Shown in pieces: positions 1-11,241 of a stretch of DNA of 64,000 nucleotides. The stretch is taken from contig NC_081830.1 of assembly GCF_030867095.1 (NCBI RefSeq), positions 36,811,832 through 36,875,831 of the forward strand, in the 5' to 3' direction. A program made the translations under genes and the position numbers. The DNA is from Alligator mississippiensis. Lineage: Eukaryota > Chordata > Crocodylia > Alligatoridae. A model generated the notes under the pieces. That model was not told where the DNA came from, made no database searches, and was given only the letters and a program-made list of their open reading frames with translations. Positions within the stretch are counted from its first letter, which is position 1. Each line of letters opens with the position of its first letter.

Positions 1-254
1 AGGCAAGAAACCTTCCTAGAGAGCAGGGTGCTTCGCTGCTCAAGCCCTGGGCTGCAGACACCAGGCCTCCTGAGATTGGTATTATGAATACTTCTGCATT
101 CTACAGACATCTTCTAATGCCTGAAAAGAGCACCTTTTCTTCACCTCCTGTGCCACAAGAGCAAAGACATGAGTGGGTAATGGAAGTTCCCCTAACCAGC
201 TCTACCCACAAAGGACAGAGCCTCTACCACCATCCTGCACCCCATGCCTCAGAG

Positions 255-392
255 CAGGGGTTTTCAACTGGAAGTATAGTTGCCAATTGGCTGCTGGGGA
301 ACCCCTCCCCAACTCATTTGGCCGCCAGGGGACTCCTGCCTTCTTGACTGGTTGCCAGGGCTACAATGACCCAAAAAGTTTGAAAACCCCTG
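255..392. mobile_element. hAT-type MITE with perfect 8-bp target duplication
   Basis: Ends CAGGGGTTTTCAACT and AGTTTGAAAACCCCTG are inverted repeats, and CCTCAGAG flanks both sides (247-254 and 393-400). At 138 bp it cannot code and depends on a hAT transposase in trans. Confidence 0.85.
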
Positions 393-479
393 CCTCAGAG
401 AATGGTCTCAGAAGGCCTGTGCGCAGAGACACCTCACTTTGAAAGCATGAACTTAAGTCAATGTAATGCTTCATACCTC

Positions 480-935
480 TTGCCAGGCTTCAACTGGGAT
501 TTGAATTTGCACATCATTAGGTATGCATGTGCAACAGTGTCTTTTAGCCATGCAAAATGCTTATATCAATAGGCTCATTATTGAGCACATCTACACAAGA
601 CGCATTCATGCGCATTAGCCTAATTTAGTGTGCACTATGGGCACACATCTACACATGCGTGCCCTTAATGTGCATTAAAAATGGTGAAATTAGTCTAATC
701 ACATCTAAATTTGATACCTACTAATGCAGGTATCGAATTTAGGTGTGATTAGTTAAAGCGCATTAATGCATGTGTAGATACAACCCAGCACTAACTTTAG
801 TGCCAAGTCCCTGCACATGTGGACACCTGCCAAAAAATGCTTAATGCACATTAGCCTAATGCACATTAAATTTAGTCATGCTTAAATGCACATTTAGACA
901 TGCCCATTATGCATTAAAAATGCATAGCATATGTG
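480..935. repeat. Palindrome-rich fold-back element
   Basis: The core is an inverted repeat, 696-719 against 728-751, with 22 of 24 bases paired and an 8-base loop. Outside it, CATCTACACATGCGT (near 638) pairs with ATGCATGTGTAGATA (near 768). Many short TTAATGCGCATTA-like palindromes surround it. It looks like a non-coding fold-back DNA element; the family name is unknown to me. Confidence 0.6.
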
Positions 936-1546
936 TTTGCATTCCCTACTCTGCAGCTTGAAGGACTAAAAAATTGACCTGCTTCACCATTCTAATAGTA
1001 TGCCCACCTCTGTAGCACCTTCACCTCCCCTACAACAGAAACCAAACAGCTGCAAGGCTTCAATCCTCACATTAATTATACTGACACCTCTTACCAAAGC
1101 AGGCTGCAATCTCCCACTCAGCACTTGGGACACCTGCTGCACACCTCTCCACTCGCACTTGTATACATGAGCAATAATCATTAATAAAGCTTTAGCCATG
1201 AGCACATTCCTTGTTCACAAGTGGTTCCTGTCTTGAACGTAAAAGCACATTGCCTCTGTGACTGGCCATGTTGCTGCAGCCTCTATCCCAGCCGCAAGAC
1301 TACTGCCAACTAAGCCCTACCCACACACCAGAGTCTGGTAATCAGGCGGAGTAGACCATGTGGAAGCAGCTCCAAGCAGCTCAGAGTAGACTTGAGCACT
1401 CGCGCCCCCCCTCTCCACACACACCTTCTACCCCTAGGCTTTCCAAAGCGGGGAGCCAGAGCACAACCCTGGGGCACACACTCTGGGCCCCCTGAATCAT
1501 CTGCTCTGCCTACTTGCTGGTGTCTTGTGTGCCCAGCAGAACTGGA

Positions 1547-1640
1547 GAATCACAGAGAAGTAGGCCTGAAAGGGATCTCAGGAGGTCATCTAGTCCAACC
1601 CCCTGCTCAAGACAAGATCAAGCCTGTCTAACTATCCTAG
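1547..1640 (-). mobile_element. CR1 LINE 3' end fragment
   Basis: On the minus strand this reads GCAGGGGGTTGGACTAGATGAC-type sequence (trimmed) followed by CTGAGATCCCTTTCAGGCC and a terminal TGTGATTC, the standard CR1 3' end. Confidence 0.85.
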
Positions 1641-1857
1641 CGAGACACAGTTAGTCATATTAATCTGAAATCATCCACAGCCTGGACTGTGTTAAACAGG
1701 GACTATGGGTTTTTATCCCATTATCTGAGTTAGCTGTGGTGACTCCTTTGTTCCTACTGCCTGTTTGCTCATCTCTCCCAGCACTGCCCCCATTCCTCGT
1801 CTTTGTATTATAATTTCTCTCTTCTTATATTCTGTTTTCTCTACATCCTTTCACAGT

Positions 1858-1972
1858 GTCTGATGAAGTGAGCTTCAGCCCATGAACACTTGTGCTATAC
1901 AACGCCCCCCACAACACATGTACATACACACGTTGGTTAGTCTATATAAGGTGCAAATCTACCCTGCCTTCT
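1858..1972 (+). mobile_element. Penelope-like element tail with hammerhead-type remnant
   Basis: CTGATGA at 1860-1866 followed by a decayed stem and GAAC matches the layout of the hammerhead ribozyme (CTGATGA, stem, GAAA) seen in vertebrate Penelope-like retroelements. Downstream TTGGTTAGTCTATATAAGG resembles the usual tail TTGTTAGTCTATAAGGTGC. It is a short old fragment. Confidence 0.55.
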
Positions 1973-2255
1973 ACTGAAGCGTTTTTCTAACCTGTCCTTA
2001 AAAACTTGGGAAACTACCCTCACACAGGACTACCAGGCACAATGTCATTGTTGGTGGATCAGGAGTCAGAGAAAGTCCACACAGACAGGACCTCTGTGTC
2101 CCAAAGTAGTTGTAGCACTTCCCAGAGACTTTTTCTCTGGTTTGCCAAAATATTCAGGAGGTTTATCCTCTTCCTTCCACCCAAATATGAGTCTCTCTCC
2201 TTCACTTCCACCATGGATATGCAAAACATTGCAAGAAGTTATTATAAAAGGCAGA

Positions 2256-3331
2256 TACTGTATTTGTTCACATACCATGTCCCCCACCCTCCCTTGATAA
2301 GACATGCACCTTATTTTGGGAAGGCAGAATGAAGGAAAAAAAGGGGGTGAGGGGTTTCCCTTTAATCAAGAGTGTAGCAGAGCACTAAGGTGCCTGCTAC
2401 TTGGAGAGCCATGATAACTCCTCAGGTGCCAGTTGCTGAGACAACTAGAGGGAACTAATGACCCACACCTGCCTAGCCAGCTGACAAGAAGGGGCAGGGC
2501 CTGACTCCTATATAAATCACAGGCAGGAGGCCAGAAGGCAGTTCCCTGCTGGCAGACAAGGAGGGAGGAGTTCTGTCTGTGTTAGCAGAGGCCTGAATGT
2601 ATCAGCAGTGAGACTAGTAAAGGATGGAGCACCCTAGGGGTGGCTGGATTAATGTTATAGCTGGAGTTTGTGTTGTAGCCCAGGGGCTTGTGTTTCATTT
2701 GCTGTTTGTAACCGGTGGTCTGGATGAGGCTGAGAGGGGATGGAGGAGGCCTCATAGGGGACTCACAGCAGTGTGGGGACCCCAGTGCCAGTGAGGGCGC
2801 AGCATTTGGGGTACACTGACCTTGGCCCCAGAAAGGGGGCACTTGAGAAGCCCCAGAAAGCGAGAGAGGATGGCGAGAAGGGGGCAGTGATTGTCGAGCG
2901 CCAGAGAGGGCGCAGAGACCGAGAGAGAGAGAGAGGGGCGTGGAGAGAGACCGAACCACGTCCGTTACAGCTGCGAGGTTTGGGGCGTGGTACAGGGCTG
3001 GTTGGAGCCACGCATAGCTCATAAGGCTGGGCTGTACAGAACACCTGAGACAAGAGAGGAACTAGTGATAACAGGAAAACCGTGGACAAGAGGACAAAAG
3101 GCAGCCTCCCTATAAAATACATATGACATCAAAGTCGTGGTAGGCGAGGATTTGAGCGTGCTTGCCAGCAACTTGGCAAGATAAACGAGGCGGCAAGGGA
3201 GAGCACGGCGACCCTGACCGCCTTCCTGTTACAAAGCTTCAGAATTAGTTTCCTCATTTAAGACATGCACTCTAATTGTCAATTGTTAATTTTAGGGAAA
3301 TAGATGAGTGTGGTATATGGATAAATAACAT
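2256..3331. mobile_element. hAT-like element holding a nested LTR-like insertion
   Basis: The left end TACTGTATTTGTTCACATAC and the right end (read on the minus strand, TTATGTTATTTATCCATATA) are related inverted ends. They are flanked by AAGGCAGA (2248-2255) and AAGGCTCA (3332-3339), 6 of 8 matching. The outer parts are only about 117 and 98 bp; the middle is a different, GC-rich sequence. Confidence 0.6.
2373..3233 (+). mobile_element. Possible LTR-type fossil inside the hAT element
   Basis: Begins TGTAGCAGAGC and ends CCTGTTACA, with a TATA-like CCTATATAAATC near 2508 and CpG-rich 3' sequence. This suggests a solo LTR. Flanking duplication is weak. Old, non-coding; family not assigned. Confidence 0.35.
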
Positions 3332-4279
3332 AAGGCTCATCTGTCTCTAGCCTTCATACCAGGATTCCCCACATGCCTTTCAGTCTTTCAGCTGCATGTT
3401 CCACAGTGTTGTTTCCCAAATGCCCAGGGATAGGGCCTTTCTCCTGTCTAAGTGACCATAGAAGGCCATACAGCAGCCAACTCCCAGAAGGTCTGGAAGA
3501 ACGGAAACTTTAATGTCTACACGGACTACTAAAGCAAAAATTCCATTGGACATTGTGAAAAGCAGTCCAAACCCCCCATGAGATCCTGATGCCCTAGATT
3601 TTTCCACCATATAAATATCAGTGAGACATCAAGGCAATTGAGCAGGCCCCTCAATGCTTTGGGGAAATGTTTTCTTTCCTGCTGAGGCCTGCTTTGAGGG
3701 TGAGAAACAGCCTACTTGTTCCCAATACAATTCAAGACTTGCAGGTGTGCAGAGTTATTACCAACCTCCTCTGCATGCCCAGCTTTATAAGCCACTGAGG
3801 GGGTAGACAAATCCCAGAGGGCATGCAGCACTGGGATGGAGTGGTGCACCAAGGGCTGTCTGCTCTGAATGCTACAAGCTTATTTCAGATTACTGCAGTA
3901 CTGTGAAGCTGCAGTGATGCAAGGCAAATGGTACCTTCACAGCAGAATCACAGCATGATTCAAATGCGCTCCTCATGCACTAGTTGTGGATCACGTCAGG
4001 CAGAAACGCAAAACCCACAAGAAGTTTCATGTGTAGGAACGCCCAGAGATAAGAAGCCTCTGCTTTCAGTTCCACAGGAAACACCCACAAACTAAAGGCT
4101 TTTGTGGCTGATGGTACAGCATAAGCTGCTGCAGGTAAGGAAGGGGAGGACTGAACTCCAAGGGTAAGCCCAGGCACTCACCTAAATCCTGAGGCATCCA
4201 AGCCAGGTGCCTCTGCTGATTATTACAGTGGCTGCCCAGCCAAGAGACAGATGTGTCCTGGGCCTGCAAGGTTTAACCT

Positions 4280-4482
4280 TAAATTAAGCTTAAAAGAGGG
4301 TGGTTAGGCATTAGAACAGGCTGTCTAGAGATCTGTAGAATCTCCATCCTTGGAAACTTTCAAAACCAAGTTAGTCAGACACTTCATTGGGATGGTTTAA
4401 TCAGGAATGATCCTGCCTTGAACAGGGGGTTGTACTAGATGACCTTATGGGGTTCCTTCCCTGCTTTCCTTTGATCCTAAGG
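4280..4482 (+). mobile_element. CR1 LINE 3' end fragment
   Basis: Shows the order GGTGGTTAGGCATTAGAACAGG, then ATCCTGCCTTGAACAGGGGG and TAGATGACC, ending TTTGATCC: diverged CR1 ORF2 end plus 3'UTR. Confidence 0.8.
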
Positions 4483-5426
4483 TGCTGTCCAGGCCTCTCT
4501 CCCAGGTACAGGTAATCATCTTAGTCCCACAAACATTCTTCTCCCCGTCTTCTTCTTCCCTTCCCAGCCACCCAACTCTCCATTGAACTCAGCTGCCCCA
4601 TTTAACAACCAGCTCTGGTGCTCTCAGTCCAGGGCTTGGGACACACTCAATTCTACTCCCTCTTACAGAAACTGATCTACTTCCTTCTTGCAGCTGTCAC
4701 ACCCAGCCCAAGCTCTGATCCCCTCCCAGATGAGAAAAATCCCTTTACTATATTCCCAATTCCCCTCTACTTGCCTGCTTGCTACCCCAGAAAAAGGGTT
4801 CATACCTCACTGACCCCTCTATGACCATCTGACCCCAAGGGACACAGACCTTTTGTACTCAACTCTTCTACAGGGTGACAGTTCTGGAAGCAAAGCCAAA
4901 GCCATAGCTGAAGAGGCCTTGCCTCTTCAGTCTCAGGCTTCCTCCAGCTGGGGTAATTCATTACTTTCAGAAAGCACCTTCTACTTTCCAGGCTCCAGCC
5001 AGACACATTTTTCTCTATGTTGATTTAATGTGATCAGATAAAACTGGGCTTTTTCCAACCACTTCCTGTCGGGCAATGCCAGATGCCCATTTTCCCCACC
5101 TACACGCTGGGCTTGAAGCTGCCTTTCCCCCCCAAAAAGGAGAAGCAACATGAGGCCTACTGCTGCTCAGCACAGTAGAGGAAGCAAACATATCCGCCCG
5201 ATAAGGCAGGAGCCACGCTCTCGGTTCCCACAAACAGCGCTGAAGGCAACTGCCTGGAGCATGAAACAAAGAGGTTCCCACTGCCCGGCCCTGACTGCCT
5301 GGGAGGAATTGCCCTGGGCCAACAGTCCACACTTAGTCCAGAAGATACAGCAGATAGAGAGCTGCTCATCATTGCAAAGCCCGTGACAGTCCAGGGGGAG
5401 AGGAACAAAACGAAGCATCATGTTTA

Positions 5427-5717
5427 GGGTTGCCAGCCCTCCAGGATTGCCCTGGAGTCTCCAGGAATTAGATACAAGTCTCTAGGAGACTGTTGAGAGT
5501 CATCTGGCAGATAAATAATAGGGCATTCATTAAAATAAATATTAAACGTTGAATCTGATTTATACAGTAGTCCAGTGGGCTTTTAAAATATAGTAATGTG
5601 TATTTGCCTCCCTGACAAAGTCTACGCATCGTAATCTGTAACTGATATACGCAAGCACGTGAGCACATTTGTGTTCCAGAAACCTCCCAGAATAGAGTCA
5701 AACAGAGTTGGCAACCG
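5427..5717. mobile_element. Short DNA transposon relic (GGGTTGCC termini)
   Basis: Terminal inverted repeat AGGGTTGCCAGCCCT against ACGGTTGCCAACTCT, 291 bp, with TA on each side (5425-5426 and 5718-5719). A TA target would suit a mariner-type MITE, but a two-base duplication is weak support. Confidence 0.5.
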
Positions 5718-5839
5718 TAATCATGCCCACTTTGCACCCCACAGGGTTTGAGCTGCCGAGCCTGCTGGTAGTCAGGCAGATCAGGGAACCCACCCCCTGC
5801 CCTCTTGAGACAGCTCACGATCCTTGCAATGGTCTAGCC

Positions 5840-7184
5840 CACAGGTTGGTAAAAATACAGCCTGTGGGATGGATCCAGCCCTCCACGCTATTCTATCCAG
5901 CTCGCAGAGCCCCTCCAAAAAAACTATTATTACCAGCCTGCGGGCTACCCTTCTGAAGCCAGCGGGAGGTGGGCTTTCAGAGGTCACGCGCCATGGGACC
6001 AGGTGGGCTCTGTGCAGAGGCACCAAGCACGACGGCACATGACTAGACAGCTGGTGAGTGGGGAGGGGAGCTCCTGCCTGCAGAAGGGGGAGGGGTGGGT
6101 GTGTGTGGGCCCCCACACTGCCACGGCACACAGCCCCTGCCAGCAGCGGCAGTAGCAGGCAGAGACCCCAGCAGCACGTAGCTCAAGCTGAATCCCAGGA
6201 GATGCATATGGTGGCACAGAACCGGCCCAGCCCAGCCTGCTTCAAGCTAGACCAGGCTGGATCCATGCCAGCCCATGGGGCTCCTGGCACTGCAAGCAGG
6301 AGCCGCATGCCATCGGGTTGAGCCAGCTTCATGCCTCCACATTGGGCTTCCAGCAGGGAGGAGCACATGGCGTTATGGAGCCCACCTGGCCCAATGGTGC
6401 ATGACTCCTCACAGCTCCTGATCCACATGCCATTGGGCTGGGCAGGCTCTGTGCCTCCATGTATAGCTCCCTGCTGGAGTGCTGGAAGCCTCACATGGAA
6501 GCACGGAGCTGGCCTGTCCCAATGGCTGCTGGCTCCTGCCTGCAGTGGAGCCAGCCCTGTCTGGCTTGGTGTGTGCCAGTGGGCTGGGCTAGGCAGGCTC
6601 TGTGTCACCATGTGCAACTCCTTGGATTCAATTGTAGCCACGCGTTACCAGGGGGCTCTGCCTGCTGCAGGCCAGGGGTGCCCTGAGGACCTGCCGCCTG
6701 CTGTTGCTGCTGCTGCCAGCGGCAAGGGCTTTGCTCCGTGCCGGGGGGGGGGCCTGTCGTTGGGGGGGCCCATACCCACCCCCCCTTCACAAACCCCACA
6801 CAACTGTCCCCACAAATCACACACACACACACAAAATATACAAGAGTAAAACTTTAGTTTGAGCTATTACGCAATCATATATACACACTGCAAATACCTA
6901 AAATCAGGACAAAAATATTGTTTCAAATAAAATTTAAATATATTATGGTAGATGTTTGATTTTTAGTATATGATTTTTTTTCCTGGTTTCAAGAGAGAAA
7001 TACTCTTTTGGGGAGTGGTATTTGCTAAGGGCAAGGGGGGAAACTTCTGGTGGCAAAGGTCTGGGGTTGGGGTGGGACGTCTGGACTCAAGATGGTGATC
7101 AGGGGCAGGGATCTGCTTGTGGCCCTCAATAGCTCACCAAAACTCATTAAGCAGACCTCCAGCTAAAATAATTGCCCACCCCTG
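5840..7184. mobile_element. hAT element, 1.35 kb, perfect 8-bp target duplication
   Basis: GTCTAGCC flanks both sides (5832-5839 and 7185-7192). The right end ATTGCCCACCCCTG and the decayed left end CACAGGTTGGTAAA are inverted, typical of the GGGCAAA/GCGGCCCGC hAT families of reptiles. The interior (6050-6720) is GC-rich with loose repeats of a 120-145 bp unit (near 6306, 6425 and 6571). A C/G run and AT-rich tail follow. No transposase is evident; open frames here are chance. Confidence 0.8.
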
Positions 7185-7351
7185 GTCTAGCCTGTGTGAG
7201 ACACCCAAAGAGCCTCTTCCCAGTCCCCCTTCTTGGGGCATCTCTCTGGGACTTACGAGGGGCATTTTTTGTGAGCTGATGCACATTTAGCCACTTACAC
7301 AAATGCATGGAACAGATCTCCGGTGCATCACAAGACAAAAAGGTACATGTA

Positions 7352-7559
7352 TGTAACCCAGGCGGTACTCCAAGAGGTACCCCCTCTCCAATTGAAGGGA
7401 TCAAAGCAGGGGCACAAGCGCTGTGGGAAGTGTAGGGACTCTCCTCTCCCTATAGAACAGAGCCAGACCACCACTGGGGACTTAACCATATACCTTTTAT
7501 TGACAGAACAGTACTGGGAACATAACCAGTATAAACCCGGGGGTATAGGGGACACTACA
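7352..7559 (-). mobile_element. Possible solo LTR fossil
   Basis: On the minus strand the segment begins TGTAGTGTCCCC, contains AATAAA near 7501 and ends GGGTTACA, about 208 bp. Flanking 5-mers agree only partly (ATGTA, ATGCC). Family not assigned. Confidence 0.3.
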
Positions 7560-7811
7560 ATGCCCTGAGGGGACAGGATTTAACAAAGGTTAGACACTTA
7601 CAATCATAGACATATTCATCCAGTTGACAAAAGACAGGGTTAACAAAATATAAAACACAAACAAGAAAACAAACAATACTGGTTGGTGAAATATAAAAGG
7701 CAAAAAATACAAAATGTCGAATAACAAAAAATATAGGGCCTAGGTATCTGGAGGGGGAGAAAACACAATGACCCTTTTCCACTGCAACAAGAACTTCTCT
7801 CTGTTATTTCA

Positions 7812-7884
7812 GCCACCCCAAGTAGAACTTGAACTTGAAGCTCCCACATGGCAAGCAGGAAGTCTACCACACAGCCACCAGTGC
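7812..7884 (-). tRNA. tRNA-Gly(GCC)-like sequence (pseudogene or SINE head)
   Basis: On the minus strand it starts GCACTGGTGGCTGTGTGGTA and continues through TGCCATGTGGGAG. This tracks the nuclear tRNA-Gly-GCC body (A box TGGCTGTGTGGTAGA, anticodon region TTGCCA). The T arm reads AGTTCAAGTTC instead of a good B box, and the acceptor stem is poor at the 3' side. So it is probably a pseudogene or tRNA-derived SINE head, not a working tRNA. Confidence 0.55.
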
Positions 7885-8224
7885 TAGTACTATACCAAGC
7901 TGCTAGGGGTCTTGACCTTCCCAGAGCCCCAGCCTCATGTCAAGTTGCTTGGCCTCTGATTGCAGGAGCTGGAAGCTGAGCTGGGATCCTCTCAGGTCCC
8001 TGCTCAGATCCTTGCTGGAGCTGGGGAACCTCTCCTGCTGGCCGCAGCCTCTCGTAGGGGATCCTGGATGCCAGCGGGGAGCCTTTCCTGCCGGCTGCAT
8101 GCCGCGCTGCTGAGGGTCCAACTGCTGCCTGCAGGTCCCACTCCTTCAGGTGCTTCTGGGGCAACTGCTCCCGCCCCGCTGGCCCAACTCTTGCCAGCTC
8201 TTTGAAGCTCCTTCCTTGTGGTCC

Positions 8225-8345
8225 CTGGCTGGTCTCCCGTGAGTCAGCCAGGCTGCCCCTTTTATCCCCCTCCAGGTGACCCAAGGAGCCAATCAGGGGA
8301 CATGGAGGGGGAGTCTCTGGGCCCTGATTGGTGAGGAAAGGGAAT
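8225..8345 (-). promoter_or_regulatory. Promoter-like cluster on the minus strand
   Basis: GATAAAAG (8266-8259) lies about 65 nt downstream of a CCAAT box (8331-8327), with an inverted CCAAT between them (8289-8293) and a GC-rich segment after. No coding gene follows; the frame at 7940-8359 has no recognised homology. It may belong to an old retroelement promoter. Confidence 0.3.
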
Positions 8346-8430
8346 CCCAAGTCCTCCAATCACCTTTTACCCCTTCAAAACCCCTAGGCTAAGTCACTGC
8401 CAGCTAGCCCATCACATGTATAAATGCCCA

Positions 8431-8796
8431 TTTAGTCTGGAGAAGAAAAGACTAAGGGGGGGATTTAATGACAGCCTTCAACTATCTGAAAAGGAGGGAG
8501 CTAGACTGTTCTCAGTGGTAGCAAATGACACAACAAGGAGCAATGGTCTCAAATGGCAAAAGGGTAATTTAGGTTAGATATTAGGAAAAAAAACCTCTCT
8601 CACTAGTAGGGTCAGTACAGCACTGGAACAGGTTACCAAGAGAGGTTGTGGAATCCCCATCCTTGCAGGTTTTTAAGACCTGGCTAGACAAGACCTTGGC
8701 TGGGATGATTTAGTTGGTGATGGTTCTACTTTGACCAAAGGGCTGGATTAGATGACCTCCTGAAGTCTTTTCCAACCCTAATTTTCTATGATTCTC
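8431..8796 (+). mobile_element. CR1 LINE 3' end fragment
   Basis: Decayed end of ORF2 (AGAAGAAAAGACTAAGGG, ACAGCCTTCAACTATCTGAA) followed by the 3'UTR with GGGCTGGATTAGATGACCTC and terminal TTTTCTATGATTCT. Confidence 0.9.
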
Positions 8797-9954
8797 ACCT
8801 ACCTACCTAACAGGGGAGATGCAAGGAGCAAGCCATACAGATCATCCAATGGTGCATACAGTAGTAGCATAATTGGTGGAGGGAAAGTGACCAAGTCACC
8901 AGCCCCAGGGCACCAACTTAGAAGGAGTGCATGATTGCTGCTACTGCTGCAGCCCCCACCTCCAGTGACTTGGCCAAGAGCACAAAAACTGCATTGTTCA
9001 CTTTTGGGGTATGGTGTGGCTCCACTGACATGCTCAATGAGACTAGGTCCCCCGCTGGTGCTCACCAGTATGGCTGCCTTGAATGGAACTGCCGTCCTTT
9101 ACACTGACTGGCAATGTAGCCCTGTGTTTCCAAAGCTGTGTGAAAGCCTCAGAGGGCAGGTGCTATGCAGTGCTATGAATGTGTGAGCATAGTGAGCTTG
9201 AGAGAGCACTAGACCTCCTCCCTCCCTCCCATCACATGGATAGGAATCGAGAGGGTTCCAGATTGTATCTTAAAGCTGATAAGACTCACATGACTGTTGC
9301 ATACATGCACGTAGCCTGTTCCCATTGCTAAAACACATGTTGATCCAGCCCTCAGCAAAGCAGCAACCATACTACAACATGCATTGCTGGATCTGCATGA
9401 AACTTCTGGTTGCTCTAGTTTACGGCAGTAATCCCAGCCTCAGCTTGCACTGATGATCACCACCCCAACAGGCTCTGTCCCGTTGCTGCAGTGTTAGCAG
9501 ATGGCTAAGATGCAGCACAGAGGGGAAGGGGGGAGGGTACACCCGCCCAAGCACAGAGAACAAGAATTGGCTACACTCTCCTTGTGTGGGTTTCCTGCCT
9601 GCAAACCTCTACCACAAGGAGGCCTCAGGAAGTCAGAGCAGTTCAGCAAACCAGGCAGGCCAGCTGCCTAGAAGGGCACTGGCTGGCTCCACACAACATC
9701 TGAACATTCATAGCATTGCTCCCAGGGCTGATCCTGTACCGTGAAGCCAGTGGGGGCTTTGCCTCTAACTCAGTGAGTTTAGGATGGAGATCATGGAAAG
9801 GGAGGGCAGGGAGAATCTAATGTGCCAGTTACTAATAAGCTGCTTCTGTGACTAAGCCTATAACTAACACCAAGCAGTTCTGGGAACAGCAGTTATCATT
9901 TCCTGCCCAGCCAAGGAGTGAACTTGTCTATCCCACTGCCCACCCCCTATTATA

Positions 9955-10090
9955 GAGAAAGGCAAAAAACTGTACAGTCCAGATAAGATCTGGCTACTCC
10001 CAGCCTGGCAGCTCCTATCATGGTGGATGTTGCTGAAATACCTCCAGGTCTTCAGAAGCATGTATATTTATAGCTTGGCATCATCTCATG
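9955..10090. repeat. Dispersed or duplicated segment, copy 1
   Basis: Matches 11242-11379 at roughly 80 percent, sharing GTACAGTCCAGATAAGATCT and TGTATATTTATAGCTTGGCA. Family not recognised. Confidence 0.75.
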
Positions 10091-10714
10091 CTGGAGTGGG
10101 GCTGGAATGGATCTGGACCCTCCCCCACTGTCCCCAGGACAGATTGGGACAGTGGCAGCAGTGAATAGGAGAGTGGGGAGTAAGAAGAAGGGAAGGCAAT
10201 GTGCCACTAAACACAGAGAGAAAGGGAGGAGGGGAGGAAGCTTTTTACCTGACTGAGGGACCTAAAAAAAGATCCCAGCTGCTGTCACAGTGCAGTTTGC
10301 CCACTCTGGTGACAGAAGGATGGAACCCGAGGTACAGCCACCTCTGCAGCGCTACGCCACCTTTTACAAAATCCTGTATCTGCCCACGCAGTCTTGTATA
10401 CACCATCAGCCAGCCAGCCCACTGTCCATACCACCAAACCTGTCACTGAACAGCAGCATTTGTGTGAGATCACCCATACTTGGAGACTGGCATTTCAAAG
10501 AGAGGATTTTACTATCTTCTTTGATGTTACCAAATTTGCCATTTTTACTTCCCCTGGCCTTCAGTAACTCTTGTTCCTCCAGCTCAGCTCCTGCTCTGAA
10601 GATACAGGCCTGTTGATGTGGCTGTTTTATTTCTCACTACTAAGATTCCACCCTGCTCCTACCCAGATTCCACCCCATTCCAGAAGCACAGGAATAAAAA
10701 GATGACAAAAAATA

Positions 10715-10848
10715 GAATCAAAGAATCATGGAGAAATAGGACCAGAAGGGACCTCGGAGGTCATTTAGTCCAACCCCCTGCTCAAGGCAGGAACATCCCT
10801 GCCCATGCCATCCCACCCAAGTACTTGACTAATCTATTCCTAAAGGTC
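10715..10848 (-). mobile_element. CR1 LINE 3' end fragment
   Basis: Plus strand reads GAATCATGGAGAAATAGGAC then GGTCATTTAGTCCAACCCCC, i.e. a minus-strand CR1 tail. It stops abruptly where the palindrome-rich element begins at 10849. Confidence 0.85.
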
Positions 10849-11070
10849 ACATCTACACAAGACACTAACTGAGCAGTAGCCCATGATTACTATGCAGTAG
10901 CATCATGGAGCAGAAAGCATGACGTGACAGTACTGTGAAGTAGTCATGAGCTACTGCACAGTCAGGGTCATGAAAAAGCCATTCCTCAACACTACTGTGC
11001 AGTAACTCTGGTTACTGCACAGTCAATTAGTACTTGTTTATACAAGTACTAAATGACTGCACAGTAACAA
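10849..11070. repeat. Palindrome-rich fold-back element inserted at a CR1 edge
   Basis: Starts CACATCTACACAAGACAC, like the element at 598. Holds two perfect hairpins: 10994-11006 with 11011-11023 (13-bp arms, 4-base loop) and 11027-11037 with 11042-11052 (11-bp arms, 4-base loop). Confidence 0.65.
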
Positions 11071-11241
11071 CCCTGTCACGCAGCTACAAGACACATTGCC
11101 CAAAAACACCAGGGACACCCTAACCTGCCACAGGTAGAACAGGGGGAGCGAGGGGGAGCGATTATCAATGTCCTGCTGCCATAAGCAAAATGGATGAGAG
11201 ATTCAAGCAAAAGGGCCATGCCCACCCCCACCTCCAGCACA

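Noticed and set aside
6183-6849. Frames of 150-170 residues on both strands
   Set aside because: They sit in the GC-rich repeat core of a hAT element; low-complexity composition.
7940-8359. 139-residue minus-strand frame as a gene under the promoter-like cluster
   Set aside because: The frame starts upstream of the TATA-like motif and its content is Q/P/R-rich without homology.
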